Below are positions 10,412-18,720 of a stretch of 64,000 bases of DNA, one piece after another; the stretch's first letter is position 1; every line of letters starts with the position of its first letter. Position numbers and translations under genes: made by a program. The notes beneath the pieces were generated by a model. The model did no database searches. It had not been told where the DNA came from and saw only the letters and a list, made by a program, of their open reading frames with translations. Origin of the DNA: Thauera sp. GDN1 (GTDB lineage Bacteria; Pseudomonadota; Gammaproteobacteria; Burkholderiales; Rhodocyclaceae); the NCBI RefSeq assembly GCF_029223545.1, contig NZ_CP097870.1, positions 1,612,001 to 1,676,000 of the forward strand, in the 5' to 3' direction.

Positions 10412-10974
10412 GCCGACTTCGGCCCCCAGCTACGGACCGGGCCGGTGTCGATATGGAGGAAGTCGGACTCGGGGTAGTAGCCGACGCCGCCCGCACCGAG
10501 CGCGAGCGCCGCGTCGCGCAGGCGCGCGGTGTCGACGCCGATCAGGCGGATGTCGATCGCCTTGCCGTCCATGTGCAGGCTGCGCTTGGCGACGCCACCG
10601 CCGCCGGTCTTGCGCAGCATGCTGTTGGTGGCGGGCGAGCGGTAGCCGGAGATGATCTCGAAGGTGTCGCCGCCGCATGCCAGGCGCAAAGCGTGCATGA
10701 TGTCATAGAGAAGCGGGTCCATGCGTGTAGACTCGCCGGTACGGAAGTCGCGCAGCAGCCAGTTCATGCGCTGGAGGGCGGGCTCGATGTAGCCGTGACG
10801 ATTGCGGAACGCGAGGGTCAGTCGTTCGTCGGTATGCGTGTGGCGGAAGCCGAGCTGGCGGTCGTGCTGCGCAGCGTGGAGGGCGCCGGCGGAAAGGCCC
10901 AGAGGCAAGGTGGCAAGGCCCTTGAGGAACAGGCGGCGCTGCGGGACGGCGTGGTTTCGGAAAAATCTCGACAT
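10408..10974 (-). CDS. Tat-exported DUF882/MepK-like murein endopeptidase
   Basis: Predicted periplasmic M15-type peptidase of the YcbK/MepK family, which cleaves peptidoglycan crosslinks (MepK cuts the 3-3 links made by L,D-transpeptidases). The 188-residue product starts with a twin-arginine signal (RRLFLKGLATLPLGLSAGA). Metal-site segments follow: FEIISGYRSPATN, SLHMDGKAIDIRL (H..G.A.D) and a C-terminal DFLHIDTGPVRSW. The divergent neighbour is an LdtD-like L,D-transpeptidase, so maker and cutter of 3-3 crosslinks share a promoter region. The two annotated start codons overlap, so one of them may be misplaced. Confidence 0.87.
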   Translation of the reverse strand: MSRFFRNHAVPQRRLFLKGLATLPLGLSAGALHAAQHDRQLGFRHTHTDERLTLAFRNRHGYIEPALQRMNWLLRDFRTGESTRMDPLLYDIMHALRLACGGDTFEIISGYRSPATNSMLRKTGGGGVAKRSLHMDGKAIDIRLIGVDTARLRDAALALGAGGVGYYPESDFLHIDTGPVRSWGPKSA

Positions 10975-12682
10975 GAATAAAACCCTGTCCGAACAGTTGC
11001 TTAACCGAAAAATTCTACTCGACCCCGGCGGCGTCTGGCGCAAAAGTTTTGTAACGCTGGCGGTGGCAGGCGGTGTCGCGTTCCCATCCGTCGTGACTGC
11101 GGCTGGGGCGACAAGCGGTGTCGTGGTTCAGGCCGCGGCGGTCGAGACATCCCCGGTTCATGCAGCGCCGGACCTGCAGATCGAGCAGCGCCTGCGCGAG
11201 CGATCGCCCGCCACCGACGAGACCACCGCGCTCTTCTACCTCGCCCGCGCCTACCGGCCCGCCTGGGACGAGCCCGCCCGCGTCGAGGCCTTGATCGCGG
11301 CGGTGGAAGCGGCTCAGGCCCATGGCCTGGCGGCGAGCGACTTCGATCCCGAGCGTCTGCGCCGAGCCGCGGCGGAGCCGGGCGCGGGGGCGACGCGCGC
11401 CGAGCGCGAGCTGCTGTTCACCGACACCCTTGGCGAACTCCTGCGCCAGCTGCGCCACGGCAAGGTCGATCCGCGCACCCTCTATCGGGAGTGGAACTTC
11501 ACCCCGCCGCCGAACCCCTACGAGCACGCGGGGGAACTGGCGGCGGTCGTGCAGGCGGGCGATCTGCGCGCGGCGATCGAGGCGCATGCGCCCGATCTTC
11601 CGCTCTATCGCGAACTGGTGCGCGGACTGGCCCATTACCAGGCGCTGGCCATGCTGGGCGACTGGCCCAAGGTGCCGGCCGGGGCGACGCTGCGCCCGGG
11701 CGAGCGCAGCACGCGCATCCCGGCGCTGCGCGCGCGCCTGCTGGTGGAGTCCGACGCCGGCCTCGACGCGGCCGGCGGCAGCAACCACTACGATCCGGCA
11801 CTGGTCGAGGCGGTCAAGCGCTTCCAGGCCCGCCACGGCCTCGAGCCGGACGGCATCGTCGGCGCGCAGACCCTGGTCGCCCTGAACACCAGCCCGGCGC
11901 AGCGCGTCGAGCAGATCCGCGCCAACCTCGAGCGCCTGCGCTGGGTCGCCGCCGACCTGCGCGGTGACCGCTTGCTGGTGGACATCGTCGGTTATCACGC
12001 CGACCTGGTCCTCGACGGGCAGCCGGTGTGGGAATCGAAGGTCATCGTCGGCAAGCCCGCGCGCAGGACGCCGTCGCTGCGCGACAGCGTGGTGAATCTG
12101 GTCTTCAATCCGAAGTGGGTGGTGCCGCCGACCATCCTGCGCGAGGACGTGATCCCGCGCATGGCACGCAACCCGGGTTACCTCGCCAGCCAGCGCCTGC
12201 GCGTCGTCGATCGCAGCGGGCATGCGGTGGATCCGTCGACGATCGACTGGGCGGGGGCACGCCAGCACGGTTTCCCCTACATGATCGTGCAGCAGTCGGG
12301 CGCGGACGGTTCGCTCGGCCGCATCAAGTTCTCGCTGTCGAATCCGTATGCGATCTACCTGCACGACACCAACGCGCGTTCGCTGTTCCGCCGTGCCGAA
12401 CGGGCGCTCAGCTCGGGCTGCGTGCGGGTGGAGAAGCCCACGGAGCTCGCCCGCCTGCTGCTGGACGATCCGGTGAACTGGAGTGCGGAGGCGCTGGAGG
12501 CCGCCCTCGACAGCGGGCGCACCCGCACGGTGGCGGTGGGGCGCGAGGTCACCGTGCTGCTGCACTACAGCACCGCCTGGCTCGACGGCGACGGCCGCCT
12601 GCAGTTGCGCAACGACATCTACGACCACGACCGCGGCATCCTCGCCGCGCTGGCGGCGCCGCGCACTGCGCTAACGCGCTGA
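10973..12682 (+). CDS. LdtD/YcbB-like murein L,D-transpeptidase
   Basis: Periplasmic peptidoglycan crosslinking enzyme forming 3-3 bonds. The 569-residue product has an N-terminal export segment (VTLAVAGGVAFPSVVTAAGA, about residues 25-45), a scaffold region, a peptidoglycan-binding repeat (ALVEAVKRFQARHGLEPDG) and the C-terminal YkuD catalytic domain. That domain has IYLHDTNARSLF followed by LSSGCVRVEKP, the H-x(n)-S-x-G-C-x-R signature with its nucleophilic cysteine. The ATG at 10973 overlaps the start of the divergent MepK-like gene and has a weak Shine-Dalgarno; a TTG about 25 bases downstream is an alternative. Confidence 0.88.
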   Translation: MNKTLSEQLLNRKILLDPGGVWRKSFVTLAVAGGVAFPSVVTAAGATSGVVVQAAAVETSPVHAAPDLQIEQRLRERSPATDETTALFYLARAYRPAWDEPARVEALIAAVEAAQAHGLAASDFDPERLRRAAAEPGAGATRAERELLFTDTLGELLRQLRHGKVDPRTLYREWNFTPPPNPYEHAGELAAVVQAGDLRAAIEAHAPDLPLYRELVRGLAHYQALAMLGDWPKVPAGATLRPGERSTRIPALRARLLVESDAGLDAAGGSNHYDPALVEAVKRFQARHGLEPDGIVGAQTLVALNTSPAQRVEQIRANLERLRWVAADLRGDRLLVDIVGYHADLVLDGQPVWESKVIVGKPARRTPSLRDSVVNLVFNPKWVVPPTILREDVIPRMARNPGYLASQRLRVVDRSGHAVDPSTIDWAGARQHGFPYMIVQQSGADGSLGRIKFSLSNPYAIYLHDTNARSLFRRAERALSSGCVRVEKPTELARLLLDDPVNWSAEALEAALDSGRTRTVAVGREVTVLLHYSTAWLDGDGRLQLRNDIYDHDRGILAALAAPRTALTR

Positions 12683-12771
12683 AGCCGCCGTGCTTCGGCC
12701 TCGGCGCAGGTAACCTCCCGGCAATCCCGGCTTAACGCCGCTGTCTTGTGTGCTGCATAAGCTGCGGCGCC

Positions 12772-14004
12772 ATGAGAACGCTCGATTACACGACCGAAGA
12801 GCTCTGCCAGTCGCCGCGCCTGCGCATCGCGCTGGTGACCGAGACCTGGCCGCCGGAGGTCAACGGCGTGGCCATGACGCTGAAGCGCATGGTCGACGGC
12901 CTGATCCGCCGGGGCCACAGCGTGCAGCTGATCCGGCCGCGGCAGACCGCGGCGGACACCGCGCAGCGCTCGGACAGGCTGGAGGAGGTGCTGTCGCGCG
13001 GCCTCAGGCTGCCGCGCTACGACGGCCTCAAGCTCGGCCTGCCCGCGCGCTCGCGGTTGATCCGCGAATGGTCGCGCCAGCGTCCGGACCTGGTGCATGT
13101 GGCCACCGAGGGCCCGCTGGGGTGGACCGCGGTCACCGCCGCCAACAAGCTGCGCATTCCGGTCACCTCCGACTTCCACACCAATTTCGACCACTACAGC
13201 GGCCATTACGGCTTCGGCTGGCTGCGCCAGCCGGTCGCGGCCTACCTGCGCCGCTTCCACAACCGCACCGCGGCGACCTATGTGCCGACCGCGGAGCTCG
13301 CGGTGGCGCTGGGCGCGCAGGGCTACGAGGGCGTCGAGGTGATCTCGCGTGGGGTCGATACCGCGCTCTATTCGCCCGCCCGCCGCAGTGCCGAACTGCG
13401 CCGGCAGTGGGGCGTGGTGGCCGACGGCCTGGCGGTGATCAGCGTCGGCCGGCTGGCGCCGGAGAAGAACCTCGGCCTCACCCTGCGCGCCTTCGCCGCC
13501 CTCCGCAGCGAGCGCCCGGATGCGCGCATGATCATCGTCGGCGACGGACCGATGCGTGACGCCATCGCCCGCGCCCACCCCGACGTCGTGCTCGCCGGCA
13601 TGCGCCACGGCGAGGACCTCGCCGCGCACTACGCCTCGGCCGACCTGTTCCTGTTCCCCAGCCTGACCGAGACCTTCGGCAACGTCACGCTGGAGGCGAT
13701 GGCGAGCGGCGTGTGCCCGCTGGCCTACGAGTACGCGGCCGCGGCGGAGGTGATCCGCGACCTCGGCAACGGCGCCGTGGTGCGCTGCGGCGACGAGCAT
13801 GGCTTCGTCGAGCGCGCGGTGCAACTCGGGCTGGCCGACGGACTGCGTGCCGAGCTCGCGCGCGAGGCGCGCCGCACCGCCGAGACCATCGACTGGGAGC
13901 GGGTGAACGACAGCTTCGCCGAGGCTCTGATCCGCGCCTGGCGCGGCGCAACGGCGCTGCCGTCCGCGAGCGCCCGCCTGCGCACCCGCGAGGCCGAAAG
14001 CTGA
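12772..14004 (+). CDS. GT4-type glycosyltransferase (group 1)
   Basis: Cytosolic GT-B glycosyltransferase of about 410 residues. The N-terminal domain begins RIALVTETWPPEVNGVAMTL, typical of the MgtA/DgdA-like glycolipid mannosyl- or glucosyltransferases. The C-terminal donor-binding domain shows VISVGRLAPEKNLGLTLRAF, MIIVGDGPMRD and the FPSLTETFGNVTLEAMASG segment with the EX7E glutamates. An in-frame ATG 24 bases upstream is less likely because homology begins after 12772. The stop overlaps the next start by one base, so it is co-translated with the phosphoesterase. Acceptor is unknown; a lipid or phospholipid is likely. Confidence 0.87.
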   Translation: MRTLDYTTEELCQSPRLRIALVTETWPPEVNGVAMTLKRMVDGLIRRGHSVQLIRPRQTAADTAQRSDRLEEVLSRGLRLPRYDGLKLGLPARSRLIREWSRQRPDLVHVATEGPLGWTAVTAANKLRIPVTSDFHTNFDHYSGHYGFGWLRQPVAAYLRRFHNRTAATYVPTAELAVALGAQGYEGVEVISRGVDTALYSPARRSAELRRQWGVVADGLAVISVGRLAPEKNLGLTLRAFAALRSERPDARMIIVGDGPMRDAIARAHPDVVLAGMRHGEDLAAHYASADLFLFPSLTETFGNVTLEAMASGVCPLAYEYAAAAEVIRDLGNGAVVRCGDEHGFVERAVQLGLADGLRAELAREARRTAETIDWERVNDSFAEALIRAWRGATALPSASARLRTREAES

Positions 14005-14876
14005 TGCCGGCCGTACGCGCGATCTTCATCTCCGACGTCCATCTCGGCACCCGCGCGTGCCAGGCCGAGAGCCTGCTCGGCTTCCTGCGCGAGCACGAAT
14101 CCGAATACCTCTACCTGCTCGGCGACATCATCGACTTCTGGGCGATGAACCGCAGCGTGCAGTGGGCCGGCGCCCACAACACCGTGGTGCAGAAGGTGCT
14201 GCGCCGTGCCCGCCACGGCTGCCAGGTGTTCTTCATCCCCGGCAACCACGACGAGGCCCTGCGCGAGTACGCCGGCATCGCCTTCGGCGACATCCGAGTC
14301 GAATCGGAATGGATCCACGAAACCCTGGACGGCAGGCGCTACTGGCTGGTGCACGGCGACGAGTACGACCAGGTCACCCGCCACCACCGTTGGGTGGCGG
14401 TGCTCGGCGACGTCGGCTACAACGCGCTGGTGCGCATCAACCTGGTGCTGTCGCGGGTGCGTCGCGCGCTGCGCCGGCCGGGCTACTGGTCGCTGGCCGG
14501 CTACGCCAAGCAGAAGGTCAAGAAGGCGGTCAGCTTCATCTTCGACTTCGAGGACGCGGTCGCCCACGCGGCGCAGCAGCGCGGGGTCGATGGCGTGGTC
14601 TGCGGCCACATCCACTGGGCCGCAGACCGCCGCATCGGCAAGGTCCGCTACCTGAACTGCGGCGACTGGGTCGATACCTGCAGCGCCATCGTCGAGCACT
14701 ACGATGGCCGCATCGAGGTGGTGCACTGGGGCGTGCACGGCGCGGCGGTCGGCAAGGTGTTGCCCGCACAGGCGGTCTCCGCCGCGCTCGCCCAGCCCGA
14801 GGACGGGTCCGCGCACCAGCCCGCGCGGACGGCCCGGATGCAGGACGAGCGCATCTACCTCACGCCCGACCTCTGA
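14004..14876 (+). CDS. LpxH-like metallophosphoesterase
   Basis: Calcineurin-like phosphoesterase of the UDP-2,3-diacylglucosamine diphosphatase family, 290 residues. All metal-binding blocks are visible: FISDVHLGT, LLGDIIDFW, FIPGNHDE, LVHGDEYD and VVCGHIHWA. The protein is longer than LpxH (about 240), with an inserted region around residues 140-190 that includes RRALRRPGYWSLAGYAKQK. That form is common next to GT4 genes and may act on another lipid. The start overlaps the glycosyltransferase stop (TGATG), indicating one operon. Confidence 0.85.
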   Translation: MPAVRAIFISDVHLGTRACQAESLLGFLREHESEYLYLLGDIIDFWAMNRSVQWAGAHNTVVQKVLRRARHGCQVFFIPGNHDEALREYAGIAFGDIRVESEWIHETLDGRRYWLVHGDEYDQVTRHHRWVAVLGDVGYNALVRINLVLSRVRRALRRPGYWSLAGYAKQKVKKAVSFIFDFEDAVAHAAQQRGVDGVVCGHIHWAADRRIGKVRYLNCGDWVDTCSAIVEHYDGRIEVVHWGVHGAAVGKVLPAQAVSAALAQPEDGSAHQPARTARMQDERIYLTPDL

Positions 14877-14897
14877 TCGCCACCGGCGGCCTCCGCC

Positions 14898-15134
14898 TCA
14901 TCGCCCGCGGCCCGCGCCGTCCGCCGGCTCCGGCGCGTCGTCGCGGATCAGGTCGTAGGCGATGAACATGCCGAGCGCCGCATTGCCGAGCGCGAACACC
15001 GCCACCACCGCGGTCGCCAGCGGCACCAGCGGGTAGGTGCGCAGCACCCAGGCCAGGACCGCGGACAGCAGGTTGAGCAGGATCATCAGCCAGAAGCGGC
15101 GGTCGTGGGGGCGGAACAGGCGGCTCAGTTTCAT
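14898..15134 (-). CDS. Small two-helix membrane protein
   Basis: A 78-residue hypothetical protein with a basic start (MKLSRLFRPHDRRF) and two hydrophobic helices (FWLMILLNLLSAVLAWVL and LVPLATAVVAVFALGNAALG), followed by an acidic tail. No family recognised. It follows the MFS gene by 25 bases on the same strand and may be in its transcript. Confidence 0.6.
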   Translation of the reverse strand: MKLSRLFRPHDRRFWLMILLNLLSAVLAWVLRTYPLVPLATAVVAVFALGNAALGMFIAYDLIRDDAPEPADGAGRGR

Positions 15135-15159
15135 CGTCGGTGCGGTTGCGGATGAGTGG

Positions 15160-16365
15160 TCACGGGCTTGCGGTCTGCACGTCGCCGAAGCGGCCGTTGC
15201 GAACCAGCACCAGCACCGTCACGGCGAGCACGATCTCGATCGCGCCGATGATGACGAACACCGGGGCGTAGGGCCGCATCATGAACAGCCCGAAGGCCGC
15301 CAGCAGGGCGCTGCTGAGCACCGGCCCGGCGGCAAAACCCAGCGATCCCGCCATGTTGAAGGCCGCCAGTGCGCTCGCGCGGCAGTCGGCGCCGCCGTAG
15401 TGCGCGGCCAGCACCAGCGAGGGGGCGTACATCAGCGCCGCGATCAGGCCGCCGGTCGCCATCACGACGACGATGTGCTCGGCGGGCAGGAAGGCGAGCA
15501 CGGCGAGGAAGACGCCATACAGCACGCTGCCGACCACCATCATCAGCAGCGGGTCCCAGTGTCGCGACAGGTGGCCGGCCGGCCAGGTCAGCACCGAGAA
15601 GGGAATCAGGAAGGCCGCCATCGCCAGGCCGATCTGGCCCGCATCGAAGCCGATCACCAGGCCGAGGTACAGCGACAGCGTGGACACGATGAAGCCGACC
15701 GTGAGCCGGTCGGCGAAGGAGAAGGCGAGCGGGATGAGGAGCTGGCGGCGGCGCTTCAGCGTGGCGACGATCTCTGCCGCCGCCATGCGCGGACGTGCCG
15801 CCGATCCGTCGGCGAGGCCGACGAAGCCCGCAACCGCCAGCGCCAGCGACAGCAGCCCGCCGCCCAGCGGCACCCACAGCGGATCGATGCCGCCGACGAA
15901 GCCGCCGAGCGGGGCCCCGGTCGCCACCCCCAGGCTGATGGCGGCGCCGACCGCGCCCATGCGCGCGCCGAGTCCGGCCTTGCCGGCGTGATCCGCGCCC
16001 AGCGCCATCAGCAGCGACAGCGCCGACATGTGGGCGAAGCCTTCGACCAGGCGCAGGCCGAGGAGCAGGGCATAGCTGTCGGCGCGGCTGTAGGCCCAGG
16101 CGATGGCGAGCAGGGTGAGGCCGTTGACCGCCAGTGCGCCGACCGCCAGCGCCTTGCGCCGGCCCAGCCGGTCCGACAGCAGGCCGGCGAGCGGTGCGCC
16201 CACCAGCGCGCCGACCATGTTCACCGACATGAACAGATGGCTGGCGAACTGGCCCAGTCCGGGAAAGCGCTGGGCGGTGAAGTCGGGCAGCACCGGCACC
16301 ATGCCGGTGACCGGCAACATCAGGCCGTAGAGCAGCAGCAGCGGAAGCAGGTGGGGACCGATCAT
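15160..16365 (-). CDS. MFS transporter
   Basis: Major facilitator superfamily protein of 401 residues with about 12 membrane segments. The loop after helix 2 reads GLLSDRLGRRKALAVG, the diagnostic MFS motif A (G-x-L-x-D-R-x-G-R-R). The N-terminal MVGALVGAPLAGLLSDRLGR region is typical of drug-exporter families. Substrate cannot be inferred. The small membrane protein gene lies 25 bases downstream on the same strand. Confidence 0.85.
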   Translation of the reverse strand: MIGPHLLPLLLLYGLMLPVTGMVPVLPDFTAQRFPGLGQFASHLFMSVNMVGALVGAPLAGLLSDRLGRRKALAVGALAVNGLTLLAIAWAYSRADSYALLLGLRLVEGFAHMSALSLLMALGADHAGKAGLGARMGAVGAAISLGVATGAPLGGFVGGIDPLWVPLGGGLLSLALAVAGFVGLADGSAARPRMAAAEIVATLKRRRQLLIPLAFSFADRLTVGFIVSTLSLYLGLVIGFDAGQIGLAMAAFLIPFSVLTWPAGHLSRHWDPLLMMVVGSVLYGVFLAVLAFLPAEHIVVVMATGGLIAALMYAPSLVLAAHYGGADCRASALAAFNMAGSLGFAAGPVLSSALLAAFGLFMMRPYAPVFVIIGAIEIVLAVTVLVLVRNGRFGDVQTASP

Positions 16366-16498
16366 GGGGGGTGTGCGTGTTCCGCGCTGGACGTGCAGGG
16401 TTCGGATAGCCCGGATGATACGCCGCGCCCGGTGCGATTGCCCTGCCAGGCTCGGTTATGATCGACGCCGGTGTGCATCGACCAGCGGAGGGCAGGGG

Positions 16499-17239
16499 AT
16501 GACCGAAAGTGGAGGTCCCGGGCGTCGGCACGCCGGCGGTGTGGCGCTGATCCTGTTGTGCGCGGGGATCCTGCTGGGCGGCTGCTCGGTGCCCGGGACC
16601 GGACCCGCTGCACGCGCAAGCGGCGGCTTCGACCTGCGCCAGCTCGCCAAGACCGACATCAACCGCGTCGCCGAAACGCACCAGCAGCACGTGTTCGCGA
16701 GCCTGCGCCGGCTGGCGGACAAGCTCTACAAGCGCAACCCGGCGGAATGGCGCAAGGGCGGCTCGGCGAGCGCGGAGGCGGCGGTGTCGCGCATCTTCGA
16801 CCAGAAGCACCGCTGGCGTTTCGCCTCGCTCGGCTACCGCCGCGACCTCGAGGCCATGCACGTCGCACTGCATCCGGATTTCCGCGGCGATCGCGTGCAG
16901 GCGCTGATCGTCGGCCTGGCGAGCATGGTGCAGTCGGCGCTCGGCGACCGCGAAGTTTTTTACATGCTGGATGATCTCGAGCCCCAGCACCTCTACAATG
17001 CGGCCCGCAACGTCGAGATCGTGGCCTGGAAGCTGGCGAGCGCGCGCGACGCCGCGGGCAACCTGCTGCTGCTATCGAACGAGATCGGCGAGGTCAGCAA
17101 CCTGAGCTTCGAGCGCGAGTTCGGTCGCGTCATCGGGCTGCTCGATGCGCTGGCGGACATCGTCGAGGAAGAGACCGAACGCACGGTGACGCGCGTGGTC
17201 CAGAACCTCACCACGGCGGTCTTCCTGCCCGTTTACTGA
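16499..17239 (+). CDS. Predicted outer-envelope lipoprotein
   Basis: A 246-residue lipoprotein with signal LILLCAGILLGGC, where the lipobox is L-G-G-C with Cys near residue 25. The mature part is helical: ETHQQHVFASLRRLADKLYK, FDQKHRWRFASLGYRRDLEA, QALIVGLASMVQSALGD and a C-terminal VEEETERTVTRVVQNL. I recognise it as a conserved proteobacterial lipoprotein without assigned function. GGCAGGGG precedes the ATG. It lies 59 bases upstream of purN. Confidence 0.75.
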   Translation: MTESGGPGRRHAGGVALILLCAGILLGGCSVPGTGPAARASGGFDLRQLAKTDINRVAETHQQHVFASLRRLADKLYKRNPAEWRKGGSASAEAAVSRIFDQKHRWRFASLGYRRDLEAMHVALHPDFRGDRVQALIVGLASMVQSALGDREVFYMLDDLEPQHLYNAARNVEIVAWKLASARDAAGNLLLLSNEIGEVSNLSFEREFGRVIGLLDALADIVEEETERTVTRVVQNLTTAVFLPVY

Positions 17240-17298
17240 TCCTGTTCCTGGCGGGCGTGGCCATCGCCCGGCACCTCATACAATCCTGCGGTTCTTCC

Positions 17299-17964
17299 AT
17301 GAAGTCCATCGTCATTCTCATCTCGGGTCGCGGCAGCAACATGGAGGCGATCGTGCGCGCGCGCATTCCCGGCGTGCGCATCGCGGCGGTGATCAGCAAC
17401 CGTCCGGCAGCGAGCGGGCTCGCCTTCGCGCGCGAGCACGGCATCGCCACCGCGGTGGTGGATCACACCGCGCATGCCGACCGCGCCAGCTTCGATGCCG
17501 CGCTCGCCGAATGCATCGACGCCCATGCGCCCGACCTGGTCGTGCTCGCCGGTTTCATGCGCGTGCTGACCGATGGCTTCGTGCGCCGCTACGAGGGCCG
17601 CCTGCTCAACATCCATCCCTCGCTGCTGCCGGCCTTCCCCGGCCTGCACACCCATCGCCGCGCGCTGGAGGCGGGGGTCAAGGTGCACGGCGCGACGGTG
17701 CATTTCGTGACCGCCGAGCTGGACGACGGCCCGATCGTGGTCCAGGCCGTGGTGCCGGTGCGCGCCGACGACGACGAGGCCACGCTGGCGGCGCGCGTGC
17801 TGGCGCAGGAGCACGTGATCTACCCGCAGGTGGTGCGCTGGTTCGCCGAGGATCGGCTGAGCTTCGACGACAGGGGCCGTGCGGTCGTGCGCGAGGCCTG
17901 CGTGGATGCCGGCGTGGCGTGGATCTCGCCGGCGCCCGACGGCGCGACAGGAGGAGGGCGCTGA
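17299..17964 (+). CDS. purN: Phosphoribosylglycinamide formyltransferase PurN
   Basis: Catalyses N10-formyl-THF-dependent formylation of GAR in de novo purine synthesis, cytosolic. The 221-residue protein shows SIVILISGRGSNMEAI (phosphate loop), the catalytic RLLNIHPSLLPAFPGLHTH segment with Asn and His, VKVHGATVHFV and DDGPIVVQ. All key active-site segments are present. The start MKSIVIL at 17299 is favoured over a GTG 42 bases upstream. The stop overlaps the start of the DUF3108 gene. Confidence 0.95.
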   Translation: MKSIVILISGRGSNMEAIVRARIPGVRIAAVISNRPAASGLAFAREHGIATAVVDHTAHADRASFDAALAECIDAHAPDLVVLAGFMRVLTDGFVRRYEGRLLNIHPSLLPAFPGLHTHRRALEAGVKVHGATVHFVTAELDDGPIVVQAVVPVRADDDEATLAARVLAQEHVIYPQVVRWFAEDRLSFDDRGRAVVREACVDAGVAWISPAPDGATGGGR

Positions 17965-18719
17965 TGCGGAAGATCGTGGCGGGGTTCGTCCTGACGTGCG
18001 CGATGCTGGCGACCTCGTCGATGGCGGCGACCGCGAAGACGCCGCCGGCCGGCAGCATCCAGTTCGACGTGCACTATGGCTCGCAGGGCTTCAAGATCGG
18101 CGAGGCGCGTCACGACTGGCGCATCGCCGGCACGCGCTACGAGATGAGCCTGAGCCTCGAGGCCAAGGGCCTGGCGGGGCTGTTCGGCCTGCAGTACGAG
18201 CAGCGCAGCGTCGGCAGCGTGGACGCGGGCGGCATGCGCCCCGAGCGCTTCGTCGTCGACCAGCGCGGGCGCAAGCTCGAGAGTGCGGAGTTCGACTGGC
18301 AGGCGGCGCGGGTGAGCATCCGCCGCGACGGTGTCGAGCGCCGCAGCGGCAGCATCCAGCCCGGCGACCAGGACCTGCTCAGCCTGTGGCACCAGGCGCG
18401 GCGGGTGGCCGACAGCGGCAAGGCGGTCAAGCTCACCGTGGTGACCAACAAGAGCGTGAAGCAGGCGACCCTCGAACCCAAGGGCGCGGAAACGCTCAAG
18501 CTCGCCATCGGCGAGGTGCGCACGCTGCGCGTGCACGCCTGGGCCGAGCAGGGCGAGCTCGACATCGACATCTGGCTGTCGCAGCAGCACGGGCTGCTCC
18601 CGGTGCGCATCCGCATCGCGGACGAAAAGGGCGGCGTGCTCGACCAGCGCGCGTCGCGCATCGAACTCGGCGAAACCGCCGCGGCGGCCCCGGCCGCACG
18701 GAACTCCACACAGAACTGA
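17964..18719 (+). CDS. DUF3108 family exported protein
   Basis: A 251-residue protein with a cleavable signal (IVAGFVLTCAMLATSSMAATA) and beta-rich DUF3108 sequence, including IQFDVHYGSQGFKIGEARHD, RYEMSLSLEAKGLAGLF and PGDQDLLSLWHQARR. It often neighbours purN in betaproteobacteria; function is unknown, periplasmic location predicted. GGAGGAGG lies just before the start, which overlaps the purN stop (TGATG). One base separates it from the methyltransferase start, consistent with an operon from purN to the PLD gene. Confidence 0.82.
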   Translation: MRKIVAGFVLTCAMLATSSMAATAKTPPAGSIQFDVHYGSQGFKIGEARHDWRIAGTRYEMSLSLEAKGLAGLFGLQYEQRSVGSVDAGGMRPERFVVDQRGRKLESAEFDWQAARVSIRRDGVERRSGSIQPGDQDLLSLWHQARRVADSGKAVKLTVVTNKSVKQATLEPKGAETLKLAIGEVRTLRVHAWAEQGELDIDIWLSQQHGLLPVRIRIADEKGGVLDQRASRIELGETAAAAPAARNSTQN

Positions 18720-18720
18720 C

